From Nitrospiraceae bacterium (GTDB taxonomy: Bacteria; Nitrospirota; Nitrospiria; Nitrospirales; Nitrospiraceae), in the NCBI GenBank assembly GCA_013140715.1, contig JABFSG010000048.1, positions 1 through 64,000 on the forward strand: a stretch of DNA of 64,000 bases, read 5' to 3'. Positions within the stretch are counted from its first letter, which is position 1. Each line of letters begins with the position of its first letter. The position numbers and the translations under genes are program-made. A model generated the notes under the pieces. The model made no database searches, had not been told where the DNA came from, and saw nothing but the letters and a program-made list of their open reading frames with translations. Shown in pieces: positions 55,537-63,559 of this stretch.

Positions 55537-55878
55537 TCATGAACCGCTCTGCTGTTTGCCGAAATACTCTTGCCGACTGACGGCCACGTCGGTGACGAGT
55601 ATCACGCCGGAGTGGCGTTCGAAGAGCGGCCGAACTCCTGCCAGGATAGGCTCCACTTTTTCTTCCGGGACGACGGTCATGATCATCTCGAGGCTTTCCT
55701 GCTCGCTGAACATGAAATGTGCTTCATGCACGCCGTCATGGCCTTTTCCTGAAACATTGCCGATGATCGTATAGCCGGTCGCGTTGACCTGGTCCAGCAG
55801 CTCGGTCACAAACGCCCGGTGCTCTCCCGCCACGATCACACGAATCTCTTTCATCGGATGCAACGTCAATGCGCCCAT
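55537..55878 (-). CDS. P-II-like regulatory protein of the dab operon
   Basis: A 113-aa protein with a ferredoxin-like P-II fold: MKEIRVIVAGEHRAFVTELLDQVNATGYTIIGNVSGKGHDG, then EEKVEPILAGVRPLFERHSGVILVTDVAVSR. It lacks the classic T-loop tyrosine and so is a P-II-like (SbtB/CPII-type) protein. The start follows AAAGGAG (55886-55892). It lies 38 bp downstream of dabA on the same strand, so it probably senses a nucleotide and adjusts the DabA/DabB transporter (inference). Confidence 0.8.
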   Translation of the reverse strand: MGALTLHPMKEIRVIVAGEHRAFVTELLDQVNATGYTIIGNVSGKGHDGVHEAHFMFSEQESLEMIMTVVPEEKVEPILAGVRPLFERHSGVILVTDVAVSRQEYFGKQQSGS

Positions 55879-55916
55879 TTACGAACTCCTTTCCCGGTGT
55901 GAATGTGTGCTGGTTC

Positions 55917-58900
55917 TCAATGATCGTGGATCAGAGTCCATTCGCCCGTCGGACGGTACCGATACCATACCCCATCGTTGGGGTCCAGTGCGACGAGGTG
56001 GACCCACTCGTTGTGATAGAAGTGCCGCAACACCTCATGACGCGCGATCAGCTTTTCAATCCGTTCGCGCGGCGCTTCGACGATTGTCAGCAGACGCATC
56101 GGTTCGTGGTACGGGGCGTCGCCGTTCATCACCGTCTGCCTCGCGAGTCCAAGTCGGAGATCGCTCCAGGGTCCCGACATGATGCCGATTTGCCCCACGA
56201 CGTTGTGATAGATTTTGCTGCCGCTCCCGTACACCTCGTTGTCGACCGCGGAAAAATAATGTTCCATGTTGATCCACTGCGCCACGACTTGTGGTGCGGT
56301 CAAGAGCACTTCAAGCAGCCGATTACTCGGGTCTTCGCGATAGTCGTAAGAATGTAAAAAGACGCGGCCTCCCAGGTCCAATCCTTTCGACAGCTCCCGT
56401 CGCCCGATCAGGAATGCCGTATTGCTCGACAGGCCCCACTCCGGACGCACCTGGCTCCAGTCCATACTTCTGCGATGTACATGCGCTTCTGCCTGCTTTC
56501 CCTTTAAGACCTGTTGAACGTCGGGAAACCGGCCACACCGTTCGTGACTTGTGAGCGCAGCCGCCTCTTTCAGATCTTCTTGGAGCCGAGACAAGTCCGC
56601 GTGGTGCGTCGGCGGAACGTCTTCCAGATCGAACAGCTGAACCTTGTCGGTGGTCGTGTCCATTTGGCCTGCGAGGAAGTGCGTATCCGATGGGATCTCG
56701 ATGCCTGTCTTGGTTAGTCGTTCTCTTACGCGTGGATTGTTCGCCATCATGGCCAAAACACGGGCGTTGGGTTTCCCTTCGTTGCCGCCGCAGGCGCCGC
56801 AATCGAGGGCCGATTCGTACGGATTGTTGTCCGAGGTGCTGCCGTGCGCGCAGAACAGGACGAGTCGCGCGAAGTTCTTCGTCAGTCCCATCATGCGGAG
56901 TGCCGTGTCGACCGTAAGAATCTGTTCTTCAAGGGTAAAGCCGGTTCTGGTGATCCGTTCCTTGTGCCGTGATGCGGCCCTAGCGTTAAGGGCGTATTGC
57001 CGCCGTAAGATCTCGACGAACGTGTTGACGTTCTCCACCAGGAGCCCTGCACGCTCGGCTTCTTGAATGAGCGGCGGCTCCGGGTCCCCCTGTTCCATCA
57101 GGGCGTGTTGCTGTAAGCCCTCGACAAGCGCGGGTGTCACGCGCGAGCTGCGCAGCCCGATCCTCTCGTGCAATGCCTTCCTGACGATGGCCTGTTGTTC
57201 CGCATCGAGCATCTCCGCCGTTTCGGCGGACGTCAACTTGTCCACTGTGAGGGTGGTAGCCAGTGATGGCACGAACAGATGCCGCAACCAGGCGGTCCAG
57301 CGCCGGTAGAGCGACGGCAGCAAGGTATTGCCGAAAATAGGCAGGATATAGAACCAGCCCAGCGATTCCACCATGACGTACGGCGTCACCACGTTCTCTT
57401 TCAAGTCGTGCAGGAGCGTGTGACCTGCGTGGACCCATTTGGCGCGGGCCTCATGTTTCAACACCGTCTGGTCGAGATAGGTCCTCGGGAGCTCCCGCAC
57501 CTCGTTCTTCGCACGCATGATCACTGGAAACTGTTCGGTGTCGTGTTCCTTGCCCCAGGCCCGATAGCGGATGAAGGCGGCGAAGAAGCCGGCAAAGCCG
57601 TAGGTTTCGTGTGGGCCGACCGACTCGAAATGTCGGCGGAACGGTTCGGAACGCACGTCGATGCAGTAGACCGATTGCGAGTAGGGGCGGGTTGGCGTCG
57701 CCGGTCGGGCTGCCTCATTCGCACGCGTCCGCAGCTGTCCCAACAGGCGGTCCTGGTAGCTGGCTTCGAAGGCTTTGAGCCACACCGCCCCATGGTCCGA
57801 TTCCGGAAAGGCTTCCATCCAGTCGCTCAATTGTTTTAGGTCGACGGGAGTACTCTCGTCGAGCTGTGCCGGATCGATCTCCAGCGAACGAACGAGCGAC
57901 AGTAGCCTCTTTGCGGCGCCACGGCGCGCGGCGGCTTCCTGGCGCGGGACCACGTCTGTGCGGTAGCGATCAAGTACTGTGCTCCAGCCATTGCCTTTTT
58001 GATGGGCCAGCCGATCGACCTCCTCGGCATAGAGGGCGGGCAATCGGCCCGCGACTCGCTGCCGCCGAAAATAGTATTCTTCGGCATGGGTGCGCATGTA
58101 GCCCGTGATGGTTTCGTATTTTCCATCGATGCCGAGTTCTTCCCTGCAGACTTTGTGGACGAGCTCGCGAGCATACCAAAGGCGAATGGCGAGGAACTTC
58201 ACGAGACCTGCTGGGTAGGCCTGCTGCCAGGGATAGTCGCGTTCTTCTCCGCGCCACTTGATGAACCCGGCCCAGCCAGGCAGCGCGGTCAATTGTAATG
58301 ACAGATAGTCCTGCCGGAGATCAGACGGAATTCCGAGCGCGTCCAGGTTTTCCAGAAGGGCATCTTCCGGGTGGTCGGGGAGCTGCGCAATCTTCCTTCG
58401 GCTGTCTGCAATTCCGAACAGCGACGATTCCTGCATGGCGAGCGCCTTCCAGGCGCCGTAGAGTCCCTGCTCCCGTTCCGGCATGGGCCAGGCGGCATGG
58501 CCCTCATCCAGGAACGCCTCGCACCATTTGATCAACTGATCGTTGATCTGTCGGACGATATGGGTGCCGAGCGTGTCGTCGCACCAGTGGGAAAGCGTGA
58601 GCCAACGGGCCAATGCAGCCTCGTCGCCTTTCGCGATCATGCGGATACGCTCACGCAAGTCCGGAAAGGTTATGACGGATTCAATCCGGGCCGCGATGCG
58701 GTTGATCAGGTTCTTCGAGGGATCAGGCAACTGACCGTCGAGCGGCTCGACGATCTGCGTGCAGAATCCATCCGCCAGGCAGGCGCGCAAGACTGCGCCA
58801 TGTGTGACTGTGCGCGACCCGATGACCACGCGCTTGTCGTGCACCATCGGCTTCAAGGCGTCGTCGAGATGCCGGGACTGAATCCGGCCTGACTTAAGGT

Positions 58901-59126
58901 AGTCGCGATATGACCGGCTGGGAAGATAGCCGTTGCCGCCCATGAATTGTTTACCGCGCCGGACGGTTTCTTCGAAGGGGAGGTACTCCAGGCCATGGAG
59001 CGGGTTGTGGTGTACGAAGGTCCGCATCGGCCAGTACTGGGCGATGACCTCGCCAGCGAGGCGGACCACCCCGCGCAATTCCATCCGCCTGGATTCGATG
59101 TCGATTGACCGGTCTACTTGTTCCAT
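55917..59126 (-). CDS. dabA: DabA, DUF2309 inorganic-carbon uptake subunit
   Basis: A 1069-aa protein of the carbonic-anhydrase-like DUF2309 family. Early block YWPMRTFVHHNPLHGLEYLPFEE. Zinc-site residues match those known in DabA: C488 and D490 (VYCIDVRSE), H761 and C776 (HGSTSDNN...ALDCGACGG; the same 15-residue spacing as H524/C539 of the Halothiobacillus protein). With DabB it couples CO2/bicarbonate conversion to an ion gradient. ATG 59126 overlaps the upstream gene's end by 13 bp. It is longer than typical (about 830 aa), mainly between the Asp and His parts. Confidence 0.92.
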   Translation of the reverse strand: MEQVDRSIDIESRRMELRGVVRLAGEVIAQYWPMRTFVHHNPLHGLEYLPFEETVRRGKQFMGGNGYLPSRSYRDYLKSGRIQSRHLDDALKPMVHDKRVVIGSRTVTHGAVLRACLADGFCTQIVEPLDGQLPDPSKNLINRIAARIESVITFPDLRERIRMIAKGDEAALARWLTLSHWCDDTLGTHIVRQINDQLIKWCEAFLDEGHAAWPMPEREQGLYGAWKALAMQESSLFGIADSRRKIAQLPDHPEDALLENLDALGIPSDLRQDYLSLQLTALPGWAGFIKWRGEERDYPWQQAYPAGLVKFLAIRLWYARELVHKVCREELGIDGKYETITGYMRTHAEEYYFRRQRVAGRLPALYAEEVDRLAHQKGNGWSTVLDRYRTDVVPRQEAAARRGAAKRLLSLVRSLEIDPAQLDESTPVDLKQLSDWMEAFPESDHGAVWLKAFEASYQDRLLGQLRTRANEAARPATPTRPYSQSVYCIDVRSEPFRRHFESVGPHETYGFAGFFAAFIRYRAWGKEHDTEQFPVIMRAKNEVRELPRTYLDQTVLKHEARAKWVHAGHTLLHDLKENVVTPYVMVESLGWFYILPIFGNTLLPSLYRRWTAWLRHLFVPSLATTLTVDKLTSAETAEMLDAEQQAIVRKALHERIGLRSSRVTPALVEGLQQHALMEQGDPEPPLIQEAERAGLLVENVNTFVEILRRQYALNARAASRHKERITRTGFTLEEQILTVDTALRMMGLTKNFARLVLFCAHGSTSDNNPYESALDCGACGGNEGKPNARVLAMMANNPRVRERLTKTGIEIPSDTHFLAGQMDTTTDKVQLFDLEDVPPTHHADLSRLQEDLKEAAALTSHERCGRFPDVQQVLKGKQAEAHVHRRSMDWSQVRPEWGLSSNTAFLIGRRELSKGLDLGGRVFLHSYDYREDPSNRLLEVLLTAPQVVAQWINMEHYFSAVDNEVYGSGSKIYHNVVGQIGIMSGPWSDLRLGLARQTVMNGDAPYHEPMRLLTIVEAPRERIEKLIARHEVLRHFYHNEWVHLVALDPNDGVWYRYRPTGEWTLIHDH

Positions 59127-60424
59127 GCGAACGATCCTGTGATGGTGGTGGTCGGCGGCGTGGACTTGTCGGGCTCGAACAGACTGGCTGGCAGCACGCC
59201 CAGCGCGATGAGAATCAGAACAACCATCAGAAGAGAGAAGAGTTCCGACCGGCACAGATCGTCAGAACGGAGTTCCGATCGCTGCCGGCCAAAGAGCAAC
59301 CGTTGCCCCATATTAAGGATGTACCACGACGCCGCCAGCCAGGCGATGAGCAGAACCAACAAGGCGACAGAGGATGTGAGCGGCGAGGCGAAGAGCAGAC
59401 CCATAAAGCCGGCAAAGACGCCGAAGGGCGGCAGGCCCATCGCGGCCAGCCCGAGCAGCGAGAATAGGACGGCATATTGCGGCATCACCGAGGCTAAGCC
59501 GCTGACAGATTGAGGGTCGACGTCGTCGCCGTATCTCGTGCGGATGACCTGCCAAGCGATCAAGAGGCCGCTCGTTGCCAGGCCGACGGCTCCGACCAGC
59601 ATCGCAGCTCGGGGCGTCGTCGTTTGCGTCGAGGCGGCAAACCACCAGAGCATCGAAAAAAATGAGAGGCTGCTGTACGCCAACAGCAATCGCACCCGCG
59701 ATTGGGCCAGCGCCTTCATCGCGCCATACAGAGCTCCTACCAGCGCAAAGAGACTGACGGTCCAAGCGACGATATCCGGGACCGCCAGCATGACCGTCGC
59801 AAGTCCATGCAATCCGACGGCAGGAAGCAGCAACACAATGAACGACGGCAGGCTTCCGGGCAGCCTCGTCAGCGCCGTGAGGTAGCCGTTATGAAAGGGT
59901 AGGAGCGGCAAGAGGATCGCACAGGTCAACAGAGACGCGACCGACGAAAGCGGCGGACCGCTCACGAAAGAGATCCCGACACAGAGGACAGCAAGGCCGA
60001 ATGACCCGATGCCCCACCACGAGATCGGCCAGAGGGCGGTGTGATGGCGATAGAGCAACACGATGACGGAAACAATGAGTGCCATCAGGAAGAGCTGGCC
60101 GGACACATCGCGGCCCGTGAGAGTCCCGACTCCGAGCCCCAGACAGACCAGGGTCATGATCGAGGAGCGCCGATGGTTCTCGTGGGCCGGCTGACCCAAG
60201 AGCGATGCCGTAGCAGCCAGTGGCAGCAGATAGAGCGGCAAGAGGCCTTCGGGTGGAGTCACGAGCCGGACGGAGAGCCCTATGATCGCACCGAAACTGA
60301 TGACGGACCAGATGATGGACGACAGTTTGAGACGGTCGGGATTCGACCGGATGGCCAGGCTCACGAGCGCGCCGAGTAAAGGAACGCCGGCCAGCAGCAG
60401 AGGAATAAGAGCTCCGTCCATCAT
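59114..60424 (-). CDS. NuoM/N-like antiporter-type membrane subunit of the dab cluster
   Basis: A 436-aa protein with about 13-14 helices and a diverged proton-antiporter fold. The block LLPFHNGYLTAL stands where NuoL/M/N have PFHxWLPxA. The usual Lys before LLAYSS is Arg (RVRLLLAYSSLSF). It overlaps dabB (ATGA at 60424) and dabA, so it is co-translated. Standard dab operons encode one such subunit (DabB); this is a second, degenerate one. An ion-translocating or scaffold role is inference. Confidence 0.78.
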   Translation of the reverse strand: MMDGALIPLLLAGVPLLGALVSLAIRSNPDRLKLSSIIWSVISFGAIIGLSVRLVTPPEGLLPLYLLPLAATASLLGQPAHENHRRSSIMTLVCLGLGVGTLTGRDVSGQLFLMALIVSVIVLLYRHHTALWPISWWGIGSFGLAVLCVGISFVSGPPLSSVASLLTCAILLPLLPFHNGYLTALTRLPGSLPSFIVLLLPAVGLHGLATVMLAVPDIVAWTVSLFALVGALYGAMKALAQSRVRLLLAYSSLSFFSMLWWFAASTQTTTPRAAMLVGAVGLATSGLLIAWQVIRTRYGDDVDPQSVSGLASVMPQYAVLFSLLGLAAMGLPPFGVFAGFMGLLFASPLTSSVALLVLLIAWLAASWYILNMGQRLLFGRQRSELRSDDLCRSELFSLLMVVLILIALGVLPASLFEPDKSTPPTTTITGSFAWNK

Positions 60425-62121
60425 CGGGACCACCCCTGTTTCCATTTATCGAGTCGATGGACCAGTCTCATGATGGTCTGCTCAAAGAGTTGATAGACTT
60501 CATCCGTATAGAGCCGATTCATGAACAGCACGTAGAGCCGGATGCGCAGGCCGTCGATCCAGGCCGACGTCCACATTGTGCGGCCATGGGTGCGCATGTG
60601 CAGATAGGACCAGCTGATGATCGTCAGGACTGTGGCTGTGAGGATGATCACGTCGAAAAGCCAGTCTGGAAGAGCGGCGGCCTTGAAATAGGAGGCGACT
60701 TCTTTCGGGTTGGGATAGAGAAACGACGTGAAGGACTCGACCGCGAACAGATAGACGAACACGATGAACAGAAGCGTCAGCAACATCGCCGCCGATACTT
60801 TCCACGAGGCCACGGCACGCAGGCGCGTGAGGGTCAGGATCGCTTGGGACGAGGTGATCCAGATGAAGAAGAGAAAGATGACAGTGCCCTGAGATTCCAG
60901 CAAAGGAATGCGCAGGACGCCGTGCGTGACGAGCAGGATCAGCAGGGGAATGAAGAGCGTGGTCACGAACCCAGTTAACCACGTGAGCTGAGAGAACCCT
61001 TCTTCTTCGGCCTGGTGGTCCGTATGGGGAACGTGCGGCTCCATGCGGGCTTTGTGGATGACGTTGCCACAATTCAAGAACACAGTGGCCTTGAACAGCC
61101 CGTGGGCGATCAGATGAAACACGGCAAGCGAGAATGCGCCCAAGCCGCATTCCATGATCATATAGCCCATTTGGCCAATCGTAGAGAAACCGAGCGTTTT
61201 CTTGATGTCGTTCTGTGCCAGCATCATGGAGGCGCCCAGAACCGCCGTCATGGTCCCAACCACGAAGGCGACGTGCAGAGTGGTTGAACTCATCCCAAAC
61301 AGCGGAGCCAGGCGGTTGATGAGAAAACCACCGGCGTTAATGATGCCTGCGTGTAGCAGCGCATGCACTGGTGTCGGGGCGTAGAGGGATCGCGGCAGCC
61401 AGACGTGCAGGGGAAACTGCGCCGACTTGCTCATGCCGCCGATGAAGAGCAGCAACGTCACGGCTGTCACGCCGTCGATCTCCCACCCGGGCAAAGGCGA
61501 CAACGTGACGGTCGTCTCCGTTGCTTTGGCGAATAGGTCAGGGAACTCCAAAGTTCCATAGAGGTGATGGGCGAGGACCGTGCCGGCCAGAAATGCGACG
61601 TCGCCGAGACGCAAGAGCGTAAAGGTTCTGAATGCACCGGCCAACGTTGCCGCATGGACGTGGTTATGGGCCAGCAGATAAAGCAGATAGCTGAGCAGCT
61701 GCCAGAACACAAACAGCATCATGAGATTCGCGCTCGAGATCATGCAGAGCAGCACAAAGGTCGTGAGTCCGATCAACGTCAGGTACCGTCGTTCATGAAG
61801 GTCCTGATACATGTAGCCGAGCGAATAAGTGTAGATGATGGTTCCAACGCCGGAGATCAAGACCATCATGACGGCACTTAAGCGGTCGATATAGAAACCT
61901 ATCGGAAAGGCCAGCATCGATAGTGAGGAGGGATCGTAGAAACGAATGGTCAGTGGCCCCTGTGTGGCGACGAGCCACAGGGTCACGATGGCGCCGAGAA
62001 AGGCCGCGCTGATGGGATAGGCTGCGATCTTGGCACGCCGGGTTTGCGAGCTGCGCGTGCCGATTGCGACGATGATGGCGGCCAACAGGGGTAGCAGCGA
62101 GACCAAAATTATGAGGGACAT
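60421..62121 (-). CDS. dabB: DabB, NuoL/MrpA-like ion-translocating subunit
   Basis: A 566-aa polytopic protein of the NADH-dehydrogenase 5/antiporter family: FPIGFYIDRLSAVMMVLISGVGTIIYTYS, FVFWQLLSYLLYLL, MSKSAQFPLHVWLPRSLYAPTPVHALLHAG, and MLAQNDIKKTLGFSTIGQMGYM with the conserved Lys pair. Pairs with DabA in energy-coupled inorganic carbon uptake; the same family includes MpsA. ATG 62121 follows GAGGGTGA. First gene of a four-gene minus-strand operon. Confidence 0.9.
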   Translation of the reverse strand: MSLIILVSLLPLLAAIIVAIGTRSSQTRRAKIAAYPISAAFLGAIVTLWLVATQGPLTIRFYDPSSLSMLAFPIGFYIDRLSAVMMVLISGVGTIIYTYSLGYMYQDLHERRYLTLIGLTTFVLLCMISSANLMMLFVFWQLLSYLLYLLAHNHVHAATLAGAFRTFTLLRLGDVAFLAGTVLAHHLYGTLEFPDLFAKATETTVTLSPLPGWEIDGVTAVTLLLFIGGMSKSAQFPLHVWLPRSLYAPTPVHALLHAGIINAGGFLINRLAPLFGMSSTTLHVAFVVGTMTAVLGASMMLAQNDIKKTLGFSTIGQMGYMIMECGLGAFSLAVFHLIAHGLFKATVFLNCGNVIHKARMEPHVPHTDHQAEEEGFSQLTWLTGFVTTLFIPLLILLVTHGVLRIPLLESQGTVIFLFFIWITSSQAILTLTRLRAVASWKVSAAMLLTLLFIVFVYLFAVESFTSFLYPNPKEVASYFKAAALPDWLFDVIILTATVLTIISWSYLHMRTHGRTMWTSAWIDGLRIRLYVLFMNRLYTDEVYQLFEQTIMRLVHRLDKWKQGWSR

Positions 62122-62128
62122 GCTTATC

Positions 62129-62344
62129 TCACCCTCTTCGAAACACAGAAGACGCCATGTGCAGAATCTCTGCAGCGTCGTCGATCCGTGATCGGAGGCT
62201 GTGCCGTTGGGTATCGGTGATGACAGAGCCCGCGGCTGCCTCGTGAGTTTTCATCGACTTCGTCGAGTTCGCGGAATAAAAAAAGCCAGCGGGAGCGACC
62301 TCGTCGAGGAACGCACCACACTGGCTTGTATTATTGTCGACCAC
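62129..62344 (-). CDS. Possible 71-codon leader ORF ahead of dabB
   Basis: A frame from GTG 62344 to TGA 62129, ending 7 bp before the dabB ATG. Its second half (QRHSLRSRIDDAAEILHMASSVF) looks protein-like. It reads through the leader hairpin at 62276-62327. No strong RBS. It could be a leader peptide coupled to dabB or a chance frame. Confidence 0.3.
   Translation of the reverse strand: MVDNNTSQCGAFLDEVAPAGFFYSANSTKSMKTHEAAAGSVITDTQRHSLRSRIDDAAEILHMASSVFRRG
62276..62327 (-). terminator. Intrinsic terminator in the dabB leader (candidate attenuator)
   Basis: On the minus strand AAGCCAG (62327-62321) pairs with CTGGCTT (62289-62283) directly followed by a run of seven T. The intervening part has CCTCG/CGAGG. 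It lies about 155 nt upstream of dabB, with no minus-strand gene just before it to terminate, so conditional read-through into dabB is suggested. Confidence 0.6.
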
Positions 62345-62624
62345 CGAACGGGGAGCCGACGATCTTACGTGCCTTTTATAGGGGAGTTGGGTTTACACCT
62401 GCGTGAGTTCCCAGCGATCGGTTCCGCCCGCCCTCTCTAAAAATTTAGCCTGGCGGCACCGTCTCCCACTTCAACGTGTAGCAGAATTCCGGAGGCAAAC
62501 ACAAAGAAATTTTTGGCCAAGGGGCATAGGAACATCGGGGCCGTCTCTATGGGTCCTTCGACCTATTTCCCAAGAAGCAGCCAAAAGTGGCGGTACAGAT
62601 TATAATGAAATTTGGTTCTTGTCA

Positions 62625-62654
62625 TTGCCTTGTCTGTCTCGTGGCCTCTATAAT
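62625..62654 (+). promoter_or_regulatory. Candidate promoter of the mpsC-like gene
   Basis: TTGCCT (62625-62630), 18-bp spacer, TATAAT (62649-62654); the gene begins about 60 bp later. The rest of the 596-bp gap 62122-62717 holds the dab leader and no other gene I can support. Confidence 0.45.
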
Positions 62655-62717
62655 CCGCCTCCCAAGCGGACAACTGATCGCAGCCGCACCGCAAGATGAG
62701 AATGAGCCAGAGGGGAT

Positions 62718-63074
62718 ATGCATAACGCAATCAGGCAAGCCGTCATCAAGTTTGAGCAGGACTTTATGGGGCGCGGACCCACAGATGTGCGAGCGTTCAT
62801 CATCCGGGATCTAGTGGTCGTGCGGCTGAGGGGAGTCCTCACCCAGGCTGAACGTCAGTTGGCCAAGAACGCCGATGGCATTGAAATGATTCGATGCATG
62901 CGCCAAAACCTGATTGCGCAAGGCAAAGACAATCTGTGCGGCGAAATTGCCGGCATCACCGGCCTCAAGGTTACCGGACTGTTTACGGATATTGACACGC
63001 AGTTGGGTGAGCGGATCATGGTATTTACGCTCGATCAAGACCTTGAAACGATTCAACCTTCGGGTAATCCTTGA
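62718..63074 (+). CDS. mpsC: DUF2294 (MpsC-type) protein
   Basis: A 118-aa protein with the DUF2294 pattern: EQDFMGRGPTDVRAFIIRD, VVVRLRGVLTQAERQLAKN, MRQNLIAQGKDNLCGEIAGITGLKVTGLFTDID, MVFTLDQDL. In Staphylococcus the MpsABC system pairs a NuoL-like MpsA, a DUF2309 MpsB (DabA homologue) and a DUF2294 MpsC. Finding a DUF2294 gene divergent to dabB-dabA is therefore meaningful. RBS AGAGGGG. The symbol follows family membership; function here is not shown. Confidence 0.75.
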   Translation: MHNAIRQAVIKFEQDFMGRGPTDVRAFIIRDLVVVRLRGVLTQAERQLAKNADGIEMIRCMRQNLIAQGKDNLCGEIAGITGLKVTGLFTDIDTQLGERIMVFTLDQDLETIQPSGNP

Positions 63075-63210
63075 TCCACTGTCAGCCTACCGTATGCGAT
63101 TCTCACCGGTCACGGTTCAAGAGTTCGGAGATGTAGGTATAGCAGAAGAGGGGCAGCCGATCATTCGGTTCAGAGCTCCGCGAACGGAGAGGGCCTGGGC
63201 TGCACAAAAA

Positions 63211-63393
63211 TCAGATGAGTTCATTCACGTTGGCAACCCCGGTGAATCGATCTGCAGCTAGCCAAAGTTTCTTCCGTTTCCGCAACGTCTTCACTTCGGC
63301 CGCGATGCTTTTCCGCAGCCATTCGTCAGGGATTTGTGCGATTAAGTCTCCTATTTCGCCACAAATTCGACACCAATGCTTACACCAGCTCAC
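63211..63393 (-). CDS. Possible 60-aa Cys-containing protein
   Basis: A frame from GTG 63393: CKHWCRICGEIGDLIAQIPDEW...KSIAAEVKTLRKRKKLWLAADRF. It looks protein-like with three close Cys, but RBS is lacking. It may be a remnant near a mobile element. The rest of 63075-63540 apart from the inverted repeat shows nothing firm. Confidence 0.3.
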   Translation of the reverse strand: MSWCKHWCRICGEIGDLIAQIPDEWLRKSIAAEVKTLRKRKKLWLAADRFTGVANVNELI

Positions 63394-63409
63394 ATGTAAG
63401 ATCTATAGT

Positions 63410-63513
63410 GCCTATCGGGTTGACTCCGAATGCTCCTATGGGTAGTGGTTGTTATGCCGTGGCGGGTCCCGGACTTACCACCCGGTGCATTACTGGGAGT
63501 TAACCCGATAGGC
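63410..63513. repeat. 104-bp element with 18-bp inverted ends
   Basis: GCCTATCGGGTTGACTCC (63410-63427) and GGAGTTAACCCGATAGGC (63496-63513) are inverted repeats with one mismatch, flanking 68 bp. It lies just upstream of the truncated recombinase, so it could be a small mobile element, or a recombination site of the recombinase. Confidence 0.7.
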
Positions 63514-63559
63514 GCAAGATCCGTTATTAAGATTTGCCACCGTAGAGAACCCTACTGTC

